A stretch of 64,000 nucleotides of DNA, taken from positions 1,895,001 through 1,959,000 of the forward strand of contig NZ_CP136684.1 in the NCBI RefSeq assembly GCF_032921865.1. The letters are read 5' to 3'. Position 1 is the first letter of the stretch. Every line of letters begins with the position of its first letter. The stretch comes from Thalassospira lucentensis. Lineage in GTDB: Bacteria; Pseudomonadota; Alphaproteobacteria; Rhodospirillales; Thalassospiraceae. The position numbers were made by a program, and so were the translations under genes. Below, piece by piece: positions 55,339 to 63,972 of the stretch. The notes under the pieces are model-generated. The model was not told the DNA's origin, ran no database searches, and saw nothing but the letters and a program-made list of their open reading frames with translations.

Positions 55339-56156
55339 CAGGTACATGGACATCCGCCCTGTTTGAAGGATCGGTGATGCATCATCGCCTTCGCCCGCGC
55401 GATCACAAATTGCGCTATCGGGTGTTTTCCTTTTTGTTCGATCTTGATGAAATCGATGGCTTGGCCGGGTCGCTGAAACTGTTTAGCCGCAACCGGTTCA
55501 ACCTGTTTTCATTTCATGACCGTGATCATGCGGACCGCGATCATGGGGATATCCGCACACGCATCGAAGATATCCTGAAAAAGCATGATCTGGGCGATTG
55601 TGCGCACCGGATCGAATTGCTGTGTTATCCGCGGATTCTGGGCTTCGTTTTCAATCCGCTGTCGGTTTATTTCTGCCATCGTGCCGATGGGTCGGTGGGG
55701 GCGGTCCTATATGAGGTGTCCAATACATTCGGGGATCGGCACAGTTATCTGATCCCGGTCCGCCCGGATGCCATTGATGAAAAAGGCGTGCTGCGCCAGA
55801 GCTGTGCGAAGGGATTTTACGTTTCGCCCTTCATCGATATGCAGGCCGACTATCATTTCCGCATTTGCATGCCAGACGAAAAGGTCGCGGTGGCCATTCG
55901 TGAAACTGACAGGGACGGCGCATTTCTGAATGCGGCCTTTGTCGGTGATCGAACCGCGCTTTCTGATCGTAATCTGTTTATGGCCTTTGTTCGCTATCCG
56001 CTGATGACGATTAAGGTGGTGGCGGGCATTCATTACGAGGCGCTGCATCTGTGGCGCAAAGGCATGAAGTTCCATAAACGTCCAAAGCCGCCAGCACATG
56101 ATGTGACTTACGTGTTCGCAGCCAATAGCCAGACGGCCGAAGCCGCAAAAAGGTAA
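55335..56156 (+). CDS. DUF1365 protein
   Basis: A 273-residue member of DUF1365 (COG3496). It opens with ALFEGSVMHHRLRPRDHKLRY and contains CYPRILGFVFNPLSVYFCH, the family core. Its ATG overlaps the FAD gene stop, and the Cfa-like gene follows 7 bases after its end. The constant trio suggests a common lipid-modifying pathway. Its chemistry is not established. Confidence 0.9.
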   Translation: MTGTWTSALFEGSVMHHRLRPRDHKLRYRVFSFLFDLDEIDGLAGSLKLFSRNRFNLFSFHDRDHADRDHGDIRTRIEDILKKHDLGDCAHRIELLCYPRILGFVFNPLSVYFCHRADGSVGAVLYEVSNTFGDRHSYLIPVRPDAIDEKGVLRQSCAKGFYVSPFIDMQADYHFRICMPDEKVAVAIRETDRDGAFLNAAFVGDRTALSDRNLFMAFVRYPLMTIKVVAGIHYEALHLWRKGMKFHKRPKPPAHDVTYVFAANSQTAEAAKR

Positions 56157-56163
56157 TCAGGAA

Positions 56164-57441
56164 ATGCCGGAACGCAATCGATCCTCTTCGACCATTGTTC
56201 GCCCGTTTCGTGACCGGTTCCTGCCCGTTATTGGGGGAATGACCGGAAGTCGCAATGTGCTGAAAATCATGCTGAAACGCATTCTGGCGCATTTGCATTA
56301 TGGCCGGCTGACGATTGTTTTGCCCGACGGGGATACCTTGCAGTTTACCGGCGAGGAACAGACCGAAATCCGGGCCGTTTTGCATATCCATGACTGGAAG
56401 GCGATCCGCAGGCTTGCCACGGGTGGCGATGTTGCCTTTGCCGAGGCCTATATGGATGGGGCCTGGAGCAGCCCGGACCTTACCAAGGTGATGCGGGTGG
56501 CGATGCTGAACGAAAATATCGTTCGCGCCCGGCTGGCGGGTGGCATGATTTCGCGCGTGATTGCCCGGATCGGGCATCTTCGGAATGCCAATACGGTCGA
56601 AGGATCAAAACGCAATATTGCCTATCACTATGACCTTGGGAACCGGTTCTATCAGGAATGGCTTGATCCGGGGATGACCTATTCATCGGGTCTTTATCGC
56701 CGCAAGGACATGACACTTGAAGCCGCACAGGATGCGAAATACCGCCGGATTTGCGACCTTGCGACATTGCAGCCGGGTGAACGGGTTCTGGAAGTCGGGT
56801 GTGGCTGGGGCGGTTTTGCCGAAATGGCGGCAGGCCAGCATCGTTGTCATGTTACGGGGTTGACGCTTTCGCGTGAACAGCATGCCTTTGCGCGCAATCG
56901 CCTACTGACACTTGGCCTTTCGGATCGCACCCAGATCGAGCTTCGCGATTATCGTCACCAGGACGGGCAGTTCGACAAGATCGTTTCGATTGAAATGTTC
57001 GAGGCGGTTGGCGAGGAACACTGGCCGATCTATTTCGATATGATCCGCAAGCGGTTGAAGCCGGGCGGCAAGGCGGTTTTGCAAATCATCACCATCGATC
57101 ATGACCGGTTCGAGGATTACCGCAAGGGTGCCGATTTTATCCAGCGCTATATCTTTCCAGGTGGTTTGCTGCCCTCGCCGGAGGCGCTGGGCAAGGCCAT
57201 TGACAAGGCTGGTCTTTCGCTGCGGCATTCGGAATTTTTCGGCAAATCCTATGCCCGCACACTGGCCGAATGGCAGCGCCGTTTCCAGCATGGCTGGGAC
57301 AGCATTGCCGAGCAGGGATTTGATATCCGTTTCAAACGGATGTGGGAATATTACCTGTCCTATTGCGAAACCGGGTTTGACGAAGGGTCGATCAATGTCG
57401 GGTTCTTTGTGATCGAACATCCCGAAAATGCCGCAACCTGA
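56164..57441 (+). CDS. Cyclopropane-fatty-acyl-phospholipid synthase family methyltransferase
   Basis: A 425-residue SAM-dependent enzyme that methylates or cyclopropanates double bonds in membrane phospholipid acyl chains. The SAM motif is VLEVGCGWGGFAEMAA; the family block IAYHYDLGNRFYQEWLD comes before it, and SIEMFEAVGEEHWPIYF and KPGGKAVLQIITI after it. It is close to full CFA length. Homologues in Rhodobacter sigma-E regulons take part in making methylated or furan fatty acids, so either product is possible. Confidence 0.93.
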   Translation: MPERNRSSSTIVRPFRDRFLPVIGGMTGSRNVLKIMLKRILAHLHYGRLTIVLPDGDTLQFTGEEQTEIRAVLHIHDWKAIRRLATGGDVAFAEAYMDGAWSSPDLTKVMRVAMLNENIVRARLAGGMISRVIARIGHLRNANTVEGSKRNIAYHYDLGNRFYQEWLDPGMTYSSGLYRRKDMTLEAAQDAKYRRICDLATLQPGERVLEVGCGWGGFAEMAAGQHRCHVTGLTLSREQHAFARNRLLTLGLSDRTQIELRDYRHQDGQFDKIVSIEMFEAVGEEHWPIYFDMIRKRLKPGGKAVLQIITIDHDRFEDYRKGADFIQRYIFPGGLLPSPEALGKAIDKAGLSLRHSEFFGKSYARTLAEWQRRFQHGWDSIAEQGFDIRFKRMWEYYLSYCETGFDEGSINVGFFVIEHPENAAT

Positions 57442-58768
57442 TCGCGCCCGCAAAACCGCCATTTACTATGCGCTGCCAGCGATGGCAGCCGCGGTGCCGA
57501 CGATTCCGGCCTATGTCCTTTTGCCCAGTTATTATGGCGATGACCTTGGCCTTGGGCTTGCCCTTACGGGGGCGATCCTTCTGGCGGTGCGGATTATCGA
57601 CATGCTGACCGATCCGCTGGCCGGATGGCTTTCGGATTATACGGGACGGCGCAAAATCTGGGTCGGGTTCGGGGCGGTGATTGCCGGGATCGGGATCTGG
57701 CTGCTTTTTGTGCCACCCGATCAGCCGGGTGGCTGGCATCTTTTCATGTCGGCAAGCATCCTTTTCCTTGGCTGGACGCTGTTTCAGGTGCCCTATCTGG
57801 CGTGGGGGGCGGACCTTTCGGGGGATTACCGGGAACGGACATTGATCACGTCCTTGCGCGAGGGTTCGGGGCTGATCGGTATTGTCATTGCCGGGGCGAT
57901 CCCGGTCGTGATGATGAATGCATCCCGGGCCGATGAAATCCGGTCCCTTGCGATCATGACCATCATCGCCGGGGCGGTTTTCGTTACCCTTATGATCATC
58001 AAGGTCCCCGATAGTGCGGCCCGTAACGGGCGGCGTGATATCCCAGATCAGACGGGGATTTCCCTTCGCATCCGGTTTGGCCAGTCACTGCGCAGCCTGC
58101 GTCAGAACCGGCTGTTTGTCAGGCTTCTGGCGGCATGGATGATCAATGGCCTTGCCGGTGGATTGCCCGCCGTCTGTTTCCCGCTTTTTGTGCGCTATTA
58201 CCTGAGGCTTGATACCGATGCCGAAAACGGGCTGATCCTTTTGTATTTTGTTGCAGCCATCGCCGCCATTCCGCTTTGGGTGCTGCTGTCAGGGCGAACC
58301 AGCAAACACCGCGTCTGGTGCATGGCGATGATCATGGCGGTTTCGGCGTTTGCGTTTGTGCCGTTTCTGTCGACCGGCGACTGGATCGGGTTTGCGGTGA
58401 TCTGTGTGGTTACCGGTGCGGCATTGGGGGCGGACTTGGCGCTACCACCGGCCATTCAGGCCGATGTCGATGACTGGGACCGGTACCGGTTTCATGCCAG
58501 CCGGACCGGGGTTCTGTTTGCGCTTTGGAACATGACCAACAAGCTTGCGATGGCGTTGGCGGCGGGGATTGCCCTGCCGATTTTGGGGGCTTTTGGCCTT
58601 ACCGATGGGGGCACTGAAAATTCCGCGGCTTTGATCGCACTTGTCATGATCTATGCGGTGCTGCCCATCGTATTGAAAGCAGGAGCAATCGGGATGATGT
58701 GGCGTTTTCCATTGGATCGTGTGCATCAGGTTGCCATTCGTCGGCGTCTGGCTCGCCGCACCTTCTGA
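57428..58768 (+). CDS. MFS transporter of the GPH (sugar:cation symporter) group
   Basis: A 446-residue carrier with twelve hydrophobic segments. RIIDMLTDPLAGWLSD is the GPH/MelB signature, with TGRRKIWV next to it. It overlaps the end of the Cfa-like gene by 14 bases, so it belongs to the operon. A lipid or oxidised-compound substrate would fit the context better than a sugar, but that is a guess. Related genes lie in the same cluster in Rhodobacter. Confidence 0.9.
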   Translation: MPQPDRARKTAIYYALPAMAAAVPTIPAYVLLPSYYGDDLGLGLALTGAILLAVRIIDMLTDPLAGWLSDYTGRRKIWVGFGAVIAGIGIWLLFVPPDQPGGWHLFMSASILFLGWTLFQVPYLAWGADLSGDYRERTLITSLREGSGLIGIVIAGAIPVVMMNASRADEIRSLAIMTIIAGAVFVTLMIIKVPDSAARNGRRDIPDQTGISLRIRFGQSLRSLRQNRLFVRLLAAWMINGLAGGLPAVCFPLFVRYYLRLDTDAENGLILLYFVAAIAAIPLWVLLSGRTSKHRVWCMAMIMAVSAFAFVPFLSTGDWIGFAVICVVTGAALGADLALPPAIQADVDDWDRYRFHASRTGVLFALWNMTNKLAMALAAGIALPILGAFGLTDGGTENSAALIALVMIYAVLPIVLKAGAIGMMWRFPLDRVHQVAIRRRLARRTF

Positions 58769-58796
58769 TCCTTGTATCCTTTGCGGGAGAAAGCTG

Positions 58797-59345
58797 ATGC
58801 TGCGATCTATTACGGCGCTTGTGATGGTTTTGATACTTACCGGGTGTGGGTCAATGAAACCGCAGGATTTTGCGCAAAAAGAGCCCCGCTTCGATGTATT
58901 TGAATACTTCGAAGGCAATAGTCGGGCCTGGGGAATTTTTGAGGACCGGTTCGGAAAGCTGCGTCGTCAGTTCACGGTCGATATCACCGGGACCATCAAT
59001 GATGGCGTTCTGACGCTGGAAGAAGATTTTCTGTATGACGATGGTGAACAGGACCGCCGTGTATGGATAATCCGCAAGACCGGTGAGCATAGCCTGAGCG
59101 GGGAGGCCGATGACATCATCGGCACGGCCGCGGGCGTGCAGTATGGCAATGCACTGAACTGGAGCTATGAAATGGACCTGAAGGTCGGTGACGGTAGCTG
59201 GCGGGTCAGTTTCGATGACTGGATGTTTTTGCAGGGCGACGGGGTTCTTGTGAACCGGGCACGCGTGCGCAAATGGGGGTTCGAGATCGGTGAAGTCACC
59301 CTGTTCTTTACGAAACAGCCATCCGTGCTGCGAGCCGCCGAATAA
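58797..59345 (+). CDS. DUF3833 lipoprotein
   Basis: A 182-residue lipoprotein. The signal peptide ends in the lipobox LTGC (Cys about residue 17). The DUF3833 domain follows with FEYFEGNSRAWGIFEDRFG and RQFTVDITG. GGGAGA precedes the ATG at 58797; the longer frame from 58719 lies inside the transporter gene. Its last 38 bases overlap the end of the converging NTF2-like gene. The family often clusters with DUF1365 and Cfa genes. Confidence 0.9.
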   Translation: MLRSITALVMVLILTGCGSMKPQDFAQKEPRFDVFEYFEGNSRAWGIFEDRFGKLRRQFTVDITGTINDGVLTLEEDFLYDDGEQDRRVWIIRKTGEHSLSGEADDIIGTAAGVQYGNALNWSYEMDLKVGDGSWRVSFDDWMFLQGDGVLVNRARVRKWGFEIGEVTLFFTKQPSVLRAAE

Positions 59346-59754
59346 ACCAGCCCAGCACCGGAATGCGCGCGTAAAAGGCCATGCCGGAATCCCAGTGATC
59401 GACATGGGATGAAATGCGCGTGCCGTCATCGGAAAACGTTACCGCCGACATGCCGGTGACATCCCAATTCCCCAGAACCGAAATCCTGGCCGTAAAGCGC
59501 CAGCGCAGAAAACCGAGATCGTTATCAACCGCGTGATGGGTGACGATGAATTGCGGATTTTCGGTATCGCGAAACATCTTGTCGAGATAGGCACAGACCC
59601 GATCCGGGCCGTTGATAGTGTTGAACGGATCGGTAAAGCTGTAATCGGGTGTGACGTGATGATGCAGGTGTTCAACCGTTTCCGGACCCAGATTGGCAAA
59701 GTAATCGCCATAGGCTTTCAGCGTTTCAAGTTTGCCTGATTGCACATCATCCAT
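59308..59754 (-). CDS. NTF2-like/SnoaL-fold protein
   Basis: A 148-residue small alpha+beta protein of the NTF2/SnoaL superfamily (LKAYGDYFANLGPETVEHL, DYSFTDPFNTINGPDRV, FLRWRFTARISVLGNWDVTG). Such domains are binding scaffolds or isomerases. It is the last gene of the minus-strand trio DUF6134-SDR-NTF2. Its ATG overlaps the SDR stop region by eight bases. Confidence 0.85.
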   Translation of the reverse strand: MDDVQSGKLETLKAYGDYFANLGPETVEHLHHHVTPDYSFTDPFNTINGPDRVCAYLDKMFRDTENPQFIVTHHAVDNDLGFLRWRFTARISVLGNWDVTGMSAVTFSDDGTRISSHVDHWDSGMAFYARIPVLGWFIRRLAARMAVS

Positions 59755-60523
59755 CGGATTTTCCCATCACTTTGCGGATCAGTTTGAAATAAAGCCCATA
59801 GGGCAGAATGCGGGCAAGCTTTAGCTGCCGGACAAAGGGCGGCGGAAAGGCGATTTCAAATCCGTTGCCGCGCGTCAGGCCGCGATAAACAAAGCCCGCG
59901 GCCTGTTCCGGTGTTTGCAGATAGGGCATGTCGAAATCGTTTTTGTCGGTCAGCCGGGTTTTGACAAAGCCCGGATTGATCACCCGAAGGCAGACACCGG
60001 TTTCCCCCAGTTCGCCGCGCAGGGTTTCGCATAGATTGATCAGGGCGGCCTTGGTCGGGCCATAGGCCCCGGCCTTTGGCAGGCCGCGATAACCGGCGAC
60101 CGAGGCGACAACCGCGATCTCGCCCGAACCGCGTTGGCGCATTTTCGGGATCAGGATTTCAAGACAATTGACCGTGCCGAAATAATTGACATCGAAATGA
60201 TCGCGGATGGTTTTGGCCGAAAAATCATCGACCGGCATCGGGGAATAAATTCCGGCGGCCAGAACGACCAGATCAGGCAGGCCAAACCGGTCCTCGATCA
60301 GGGCCATCGCATCGCGAACCGCGTCGGGCTTGGTCACATCAAGCGGCACGGCATGGATGTTTTTAGACGATGCAGCCAGATCGGAAAGGGCATCGGCGGA
60401 ACGGGCCGATGCGATAATCGTCGTGTTTCCATCCGCGTCGGATTTGGCGAATTTTGCAACAAGTGCCGCCCCGATCCCGGCGGATGCGCCGACGATCCAG
60501 ACCGTTTTGAAATGTTTGGTCAT
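59747..60523 (-). CDS. Short-chain dehydrogenase/reductase
   Basis: A 258-residue SDR. The cofactor motif is VGASAGIGAALVAKF. The catalytic Ser, Tyr and Lys are in VASVAGYRGLPKAGAYGPTKAAL (S, Y-x-x-x-K). The ATG at 60523 overlaps the DUF6134 stop. An SDR of this kind also belongs to the Rhodobacter sigma-E cluster. Substrate unknown, perhaps an oxidised lipid. Confidence 0.92.
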   Translation of the reverse strand: MTKHFKTVWIVGASAGIGAALVAKFAKSDADGNTTIIASARSADALSDLAASSKNIHAVPLDVTKPDAVRDAMALIEDRFGLPDLVVLAAGIYSPMPVDDFSAKTIRDHFDVNYFGTVNCLEILIPKMRQRGSGEIAVVASVAGYRGLPKAGAYGPTKAALINLCETLRGELGETGVCLRVINPGFVKTRLTDKNDFDMPYLQTPEQAAGFVYRGLTRGNGFEIAFPPPFVRQLKLARILPYGLYFKLIRKVMGKSDG

Positions 60524-61296
60524 CCGCGATGGTCCTTTTGGGCATTGTCGGTCTGGCAACTTGTGCAGCGATAGGTGATTTCCGAGCCATCCCGCGCCTT
60601 GAAGCGCAATCCGACCCAGCGACCATCGGCATCGTACCATGCATTGGTTTGAAGCTCGCCGTCATAGGTGAAGTGGGTGGCGTTGATCATGCCGTTGCCA
60701 ACAGCCAGACGTTCGCCCCCCGTCTGGGATATGGTGACCGCGTTGGGATTGCCGGTCAGCGTATTGAGGACCTGATCGGTTTGGAGAACGCCGCAATGCC
60801 AGTGATCGGTGGGGAAAATTCCGGGCGGCAGGGACTTCTGCCCATCGGGGCCATCAACGACAAGCTGATCGTTTTCGCGCCGTGCCGAAATGCTGGTCTG
60901 ATCACCGTCGTCATCGACCTTGACCGATAGCGTTGATAATTGACCATCCTGCCAGATGCTTTCGGATCGGTAGCGGAAGCTATAGGCATTGAAGCCCAGA
61001 AACGAGATATCGATATTGCTTTGGGCGACGACCTGAAGGCCATCCTGGCCGCGATTGAAACGCACGATATGTTGCCCGACCGGGGCATCGTTGCGGCGGA
61101 TCTGAAACACCAGTTCATTGCCGTAACGCGCAATCGGATCGAAGTTTCGGCAGGCCGCACTGCGGTCAAGGCCATCGGATTGTGCGGGGGTAAGGGCCGA
61201 TAATTCGCCGTTCTGCGCGAAGGCCGAACCGGCATTCTGGGCCGCCAGAATGGCAAGGATGGCAAGCAGATATTTAAAAGGTTTCGGGCGTGGCAT
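60520..61296 (-). CDS. DUF6134 secreted protein
   Basis: A 258-residue protein with a signal peptide (KPFKYLLAILAILAAQNAGS, cleavage near AFAQ). The rest is beta-rich, with NDAPVGQHIVRF, FPTDHWHCGVLQT and RCTSCQTDN near the end, the layout of the DUF6134 family. It is the first gene of the minus-strand trio. An RpoE-type promoter lies 76 bases upstream. Periplasmic location is likely, function unknown. Confidence 0.82.
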   Translation of the reverse strand: MPRPKPFKYLLAILAILAAQNAGSAFAQNGELSALTPAQSDGLDRSAACRNFDPIARYGNELVFQIRRNDAPVGQHIVRFNRGQDGLQVVAQSNIDISFLGFNAYSFRYRSESIWQDGQLSTLSVKVDDDGDQTSISARRENDQLVVDGPDGQKSLPPGIFPTDHWHCGVLQTDQVLNTLTGNPNAVTISQTGGERLAVGNGMINATHFTYDGELQTNAWYDADGRWVGLRFKARDGSEITYRCTSCQTDNAQKDHRG

Positions 61297-61372
61297 GTGA
61301 TGACGTACCCTGCTTTTGGCCCCGGCGAACAAAGCGCGTCAAAGCCGGATTGCGAAGAATGAATTCTGTGTT

Positions 61373-61402
61373 TCCTTACGCAGATGATTGCCGTCTGGAT
61401 CA
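61373..61402 (-). promoter_or_regulatory. RpoE-type promoter of DUF6134-SDR-NTF2
   Basis: TGATCC (61397-61402) and TAAGGA (61373-61378) lie 18 bases apart on the minus strand, the third such element in 8 kb. Confidence 0.65.
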
Positions 61403-61485
61403 GGTTTGGGGGTGGGGCCGGTTGCTGCGCGATTGCAGCATGTGTGGCTTTGCGGTAAAGCAGGGCCAACAATGAAAGGCCGACC

Positions 61486-62295
61486 ATGCCCCATCCGATT
61501 GCCGAAGATCTGATCGCAAGCGTTCTGCATCGCGATTCAAATGTCATCGTTCTGAACAAGCCGCCGGGATTGGCGTCGCATGGCGGGCCGAAAACCTATT
61601 TTCATGTCGATGCGTATCTGCCCGACCTTAAATTCGGCATTCAGCCTGAACCGACCCTGGCGCACCGGCTTGATCGTGATACGGCGGGGTGCCTGTTGCT
61701 GTGCCGGCATCCGAAATCATCGAAAAAGATCACCCGCCTGTTTACCGAAAAACTGATCGGCAAAACCTATTGGGCGGTGGTGCGTGGTGCGGTTGCCGAT
61801 GATCACGGCTTTATCGACGCGCCGATTGGCAAGACCAATGATGAAAGCGGCTGGCGGATGCTGGTCCATGAAGACGGGCAACCATCAAAGACCGAATATC
61901 AGGTGCTGGGGCGCGGCAAGGACGAAGCGGGCAATGATATCACCTGGCTTGCCTTGACACCCCATACGGGCCGCACGCACCAGCTTCGTGTGCATCTGGA
62001 CCATATCGGTCATCCGGTTCTGGGCGATCCGTTTTATGGCCGGGGGGATGAACCGCCCCTGTTCGGGCAGCCGCCGACCCTGATGCTGCTGTCACGCCAG
62101 ATCATCGTGCCGTTCCATGCCGACCGGGAGCCGGTGGTGGTCGATGCACCGCCGCCAGAACTGATGCGGCCGGGGCTTTCGGCATGCGGGTATGCGGGCG
62201 ACTATGCCCCGCATGCGGCGTCAGTTGATGCTCAGTATGGCGGCGATGGCAGCGATGCTGAAGGCGGACAGGAGAGTTTCGAGGGTGATGATTGA
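61486..62295 (+). CDS. RluA-family pseudouridine synthase
   Basis: A 269-residue enzyme that isomerises uridine to pseudouridine in rRNA or tRNA. The catalytic motif is AHRLDRDTAGCLLL; LTPHTGRTHQLRVHL is the second conserved block. No S4 domain is present. The C-terminal ~25 residues overlap the end of the antisense transporter gene and look unconserved. The exact target site cannot be assigned. Confidence 0.9.
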   Translation: MPHPIAEDLIASVLHRDSNVIVLNKPPGLASHGGPKTYFHVDAYLPDLKFGIQPEPTLAHRLDRDTAGCLLLCRHPKSSKKITRLFTEKLIGKTYWAVVRGAVADDHGFIDAPIGKTNDESGWRMLVHEDGQPSKTEYQVLGRGKDEAGNDITWLALTPHTGRTHQLRVHLDHIGHPVLGDPFYGRGDEPPLFGQPPTLMLLSRQIIVPFHADREPVVVDAPPPELMRPGLSACGYAGDYAPHAASVDAQYGGDGSDAEGGQESFEGDD

Positions 62296-63147
62296 GGCCA
62301 TGGCCTCCGGATCGCCATTAAGCTGCCGGGCGAGGATATAGGCGTTCCCCGCGCACGGCATACCGGCATAAAGCACCCCCATGGCGAGCACCATGCCCTC
62401 CACCCCGGCCAGATGCAGCGCAATGCCGGTGATGACCGGCAGGATCGCAAGCTTGATCGTGGTTGAAAGCGCGATGGCACCAAATGCCTGTTTGCTCAGG
62501 ATAAAACGCAGTCCGGCCCCGACCGACAGCAGGCTGAGCGGCAGGGCGGCGGTTTTGAAAAGGGCTGCGGTATTTTCAATCGGCAGCGGTACGTGAATGT
62601 TGCTGATATTCAGAACCGCACCGGCCCCGGCGGCGATGATGATCGGGTTTTGCGCAAGCCCGATCATGATGCGTTTAAAGCTGCCCTTGCCGCCCGCAAA
62701 GGCATTCAGCACCACAACGCCCAGCATGTTGGTCGCAATCACCATCACCGCGACAAAGACAATCGCCAGTGCCAGACCTTCGCTGCCATAAAGCGCATCG
62801 GCAACGGCAAGCAGCACATAGCTGTTATAGCGAACCGATCCCTGAAAGATCGAGGTAAAGAGCGGTGTGTTGCTGGTGATCAGCGGCCGCAACAGCAGGA
62901 GTGCCGCCGCAAGGAAAAGGGTCGCGCCGAGTGTCACCATGACGGCGGTGCCGGCATGCCCGGAACTGAAATCGGCACGGTAAATTTCCACCATCAGAAG
63001 CGATGGCAGCAGCAGATAATAGGTCAGCCGATCAATCCCGGCCCAGATGTCAGAACCGGTGATCAGATACCGTTTGAGTGCCGCCCCGACCAGAATGGCG
63101 GCGAAGATCGGAAAGATGGCGGCGATCAGGTCATAGGCGAGATTCAT
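62221..63147 (-). CDS. AEC family transporter (auxin efflux carrier-like)
   Basis: A 308-residue membrane protein with about ten hydrophobic helices in two halves. FPIFAAILVGAALKRY opens it, and the C-terminal GMPCAGNAYILARQLNGD is the family signature. Bacterial AEC carriers export malonate, malate or other organic acids; the substrate is not predictable here. Its last 75 bases overlap the RluA-family gene on the other strand. Confidence 0.9.
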   Translation of the reverse strand: MNLAYDLIAAIFPIFAAILVGAALKRYLITGSDIWAGIDRLTYYLLLPSLLMVEIYRADFSSGHAGTAVMVTLGATLFLAAALLLLRPLITSNTPLFTSIFQGSVRYNSYVLLAVADALYGSEGLALAIVFVAVMVIATNMLGVVVLNAFAGGKGSFKRIMIGLAQNPIIIAAGAGAVLNISNIHVPLPIENTAALFKTAALPLSLLSVGAGLRFILSKQAFGAIALSTTIKLAILPVITGIALHLAGVEGMVLAMGVLYAGMPCAGNAYILARQLNGDPEAMASIITLETLLSAFSIAAIAAILSIN

Positions 63148-63222
63148 ATAGAGAATGACCTAGAAATTGCTATGGTTGGCTTTGCTGGGTTGCTTGATAA
63201 TGTAATTGCAAGTGTCGATGTT

Positions 63223-63972
63223 ATGCCATTTTTTGCTGAAGCGCTGGGGGCTAATTTGCCGGACAGATTTATTTTTCGCCAAGTGTATTACAAAGATATT
63301 GAAGTATTTTTGGTTGACGGAGAGGTGCGCTCAAAAAATCATGAGCATCCTCAGCTGTGTCATCAAGCTTCCTATCAGAGCATAGTTGACCGAAGAGGGA
63401 GTCCGCTGTTCCAGATGCCTGATGGTGGCGTTGTTAATGATTATGTACCATTCTATTTTTCTCCAATTACATCATTCACTTTTACAATTTTTAGGGGGAA
63501 CGTAGATTTGATGTCCCCCGAAGGCGATAATTTAGGACCTGCTTGCGAAGAGGATAGAGTATTTCTGGTTGCAAAGGTTGAAAATTTCCGTGATAGCGGG
63601 CTAGATTTCTGTTTCAGCGACTTCGCCTTAAACTCAAATGCTCCATTGCCAATTCTATGTGGTGATTTGGATTCTTTGGAAGAACATGTTCATTGGGATA
63701 TGTTTGACGAATATCCTTACAAGGGTAGAATCGAAGAGCTTGGGTACAATGGTGTTTGCCAATACTTCAAAAGCATGGACGATCCACCAAAACGTATGAC
63801 TCGAAGCCAAAAGCGCATGGCTGAATTCCTGGTTCGTTCCGCAGTCCCGCTTGGCCTAATAGATTGCTTGATTGTCAAATCAGAGACGATGAGAGATAAG
63901 CTCAAGCACATGATGGATGTCTCGGATTGGGATATCCCGATATACGTAAAACCCGGATGCTACTACCAATGA
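63223..63972 (+). CDS. darT: DarT-family DNA ADP-ribosyltransferase toxin
   Basis: A 249-residue DarT (DUF4433) toxin that ADP-ribosylates bases in single-stranded DNA. The NAD-binding start RFIFRQVYYKDIEVFL aligns with the WRIVHRDNIPWIL region of E. coli DarT. DYVPFYFSPITSFTF and RMAEFLVRSAVPL (the catalytic Glu) are the family hallmarks. The start at 63223 gives the usual spacing before the first motif, and a TGATAAT-like -10 lies between it and the next upstream Met at 63172. Sequence is AT-rich beside its GC-rich neighbours, which suggests transfer. The stop overlaps the darG start. Confidence 0.85.
   Translation: MPFFAEALGANLPDRFIFRQVYYKDIEVFLVDGEVRSKNHEHPQLCHQASYQSIVDRRGSPLFQMPDGGVVNDYVPFYFSPITSFTFTIFRGNVDLMSPEGDNLGPACEEDRVFLVAKVENFRDSGLDFCFSDFALNSNAPLPILCGDLDSLEEHVHWDMFDEYPYKGRIEELGYNGVCQYFKSMDDPPKRMTRSQKRMAEFLVRSAVPLGLIDCLIVKSETMRDKLKHMMDVSDWDIPIYVKPGCYYQ

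Noticed and set aside
62593-63171. Extension of darT into the AEC transporter region
   Set aside because: The upstream 193 codons are antisense to a conserved membrane protein. DarT homologues begin about where the Met at 63223 lies.
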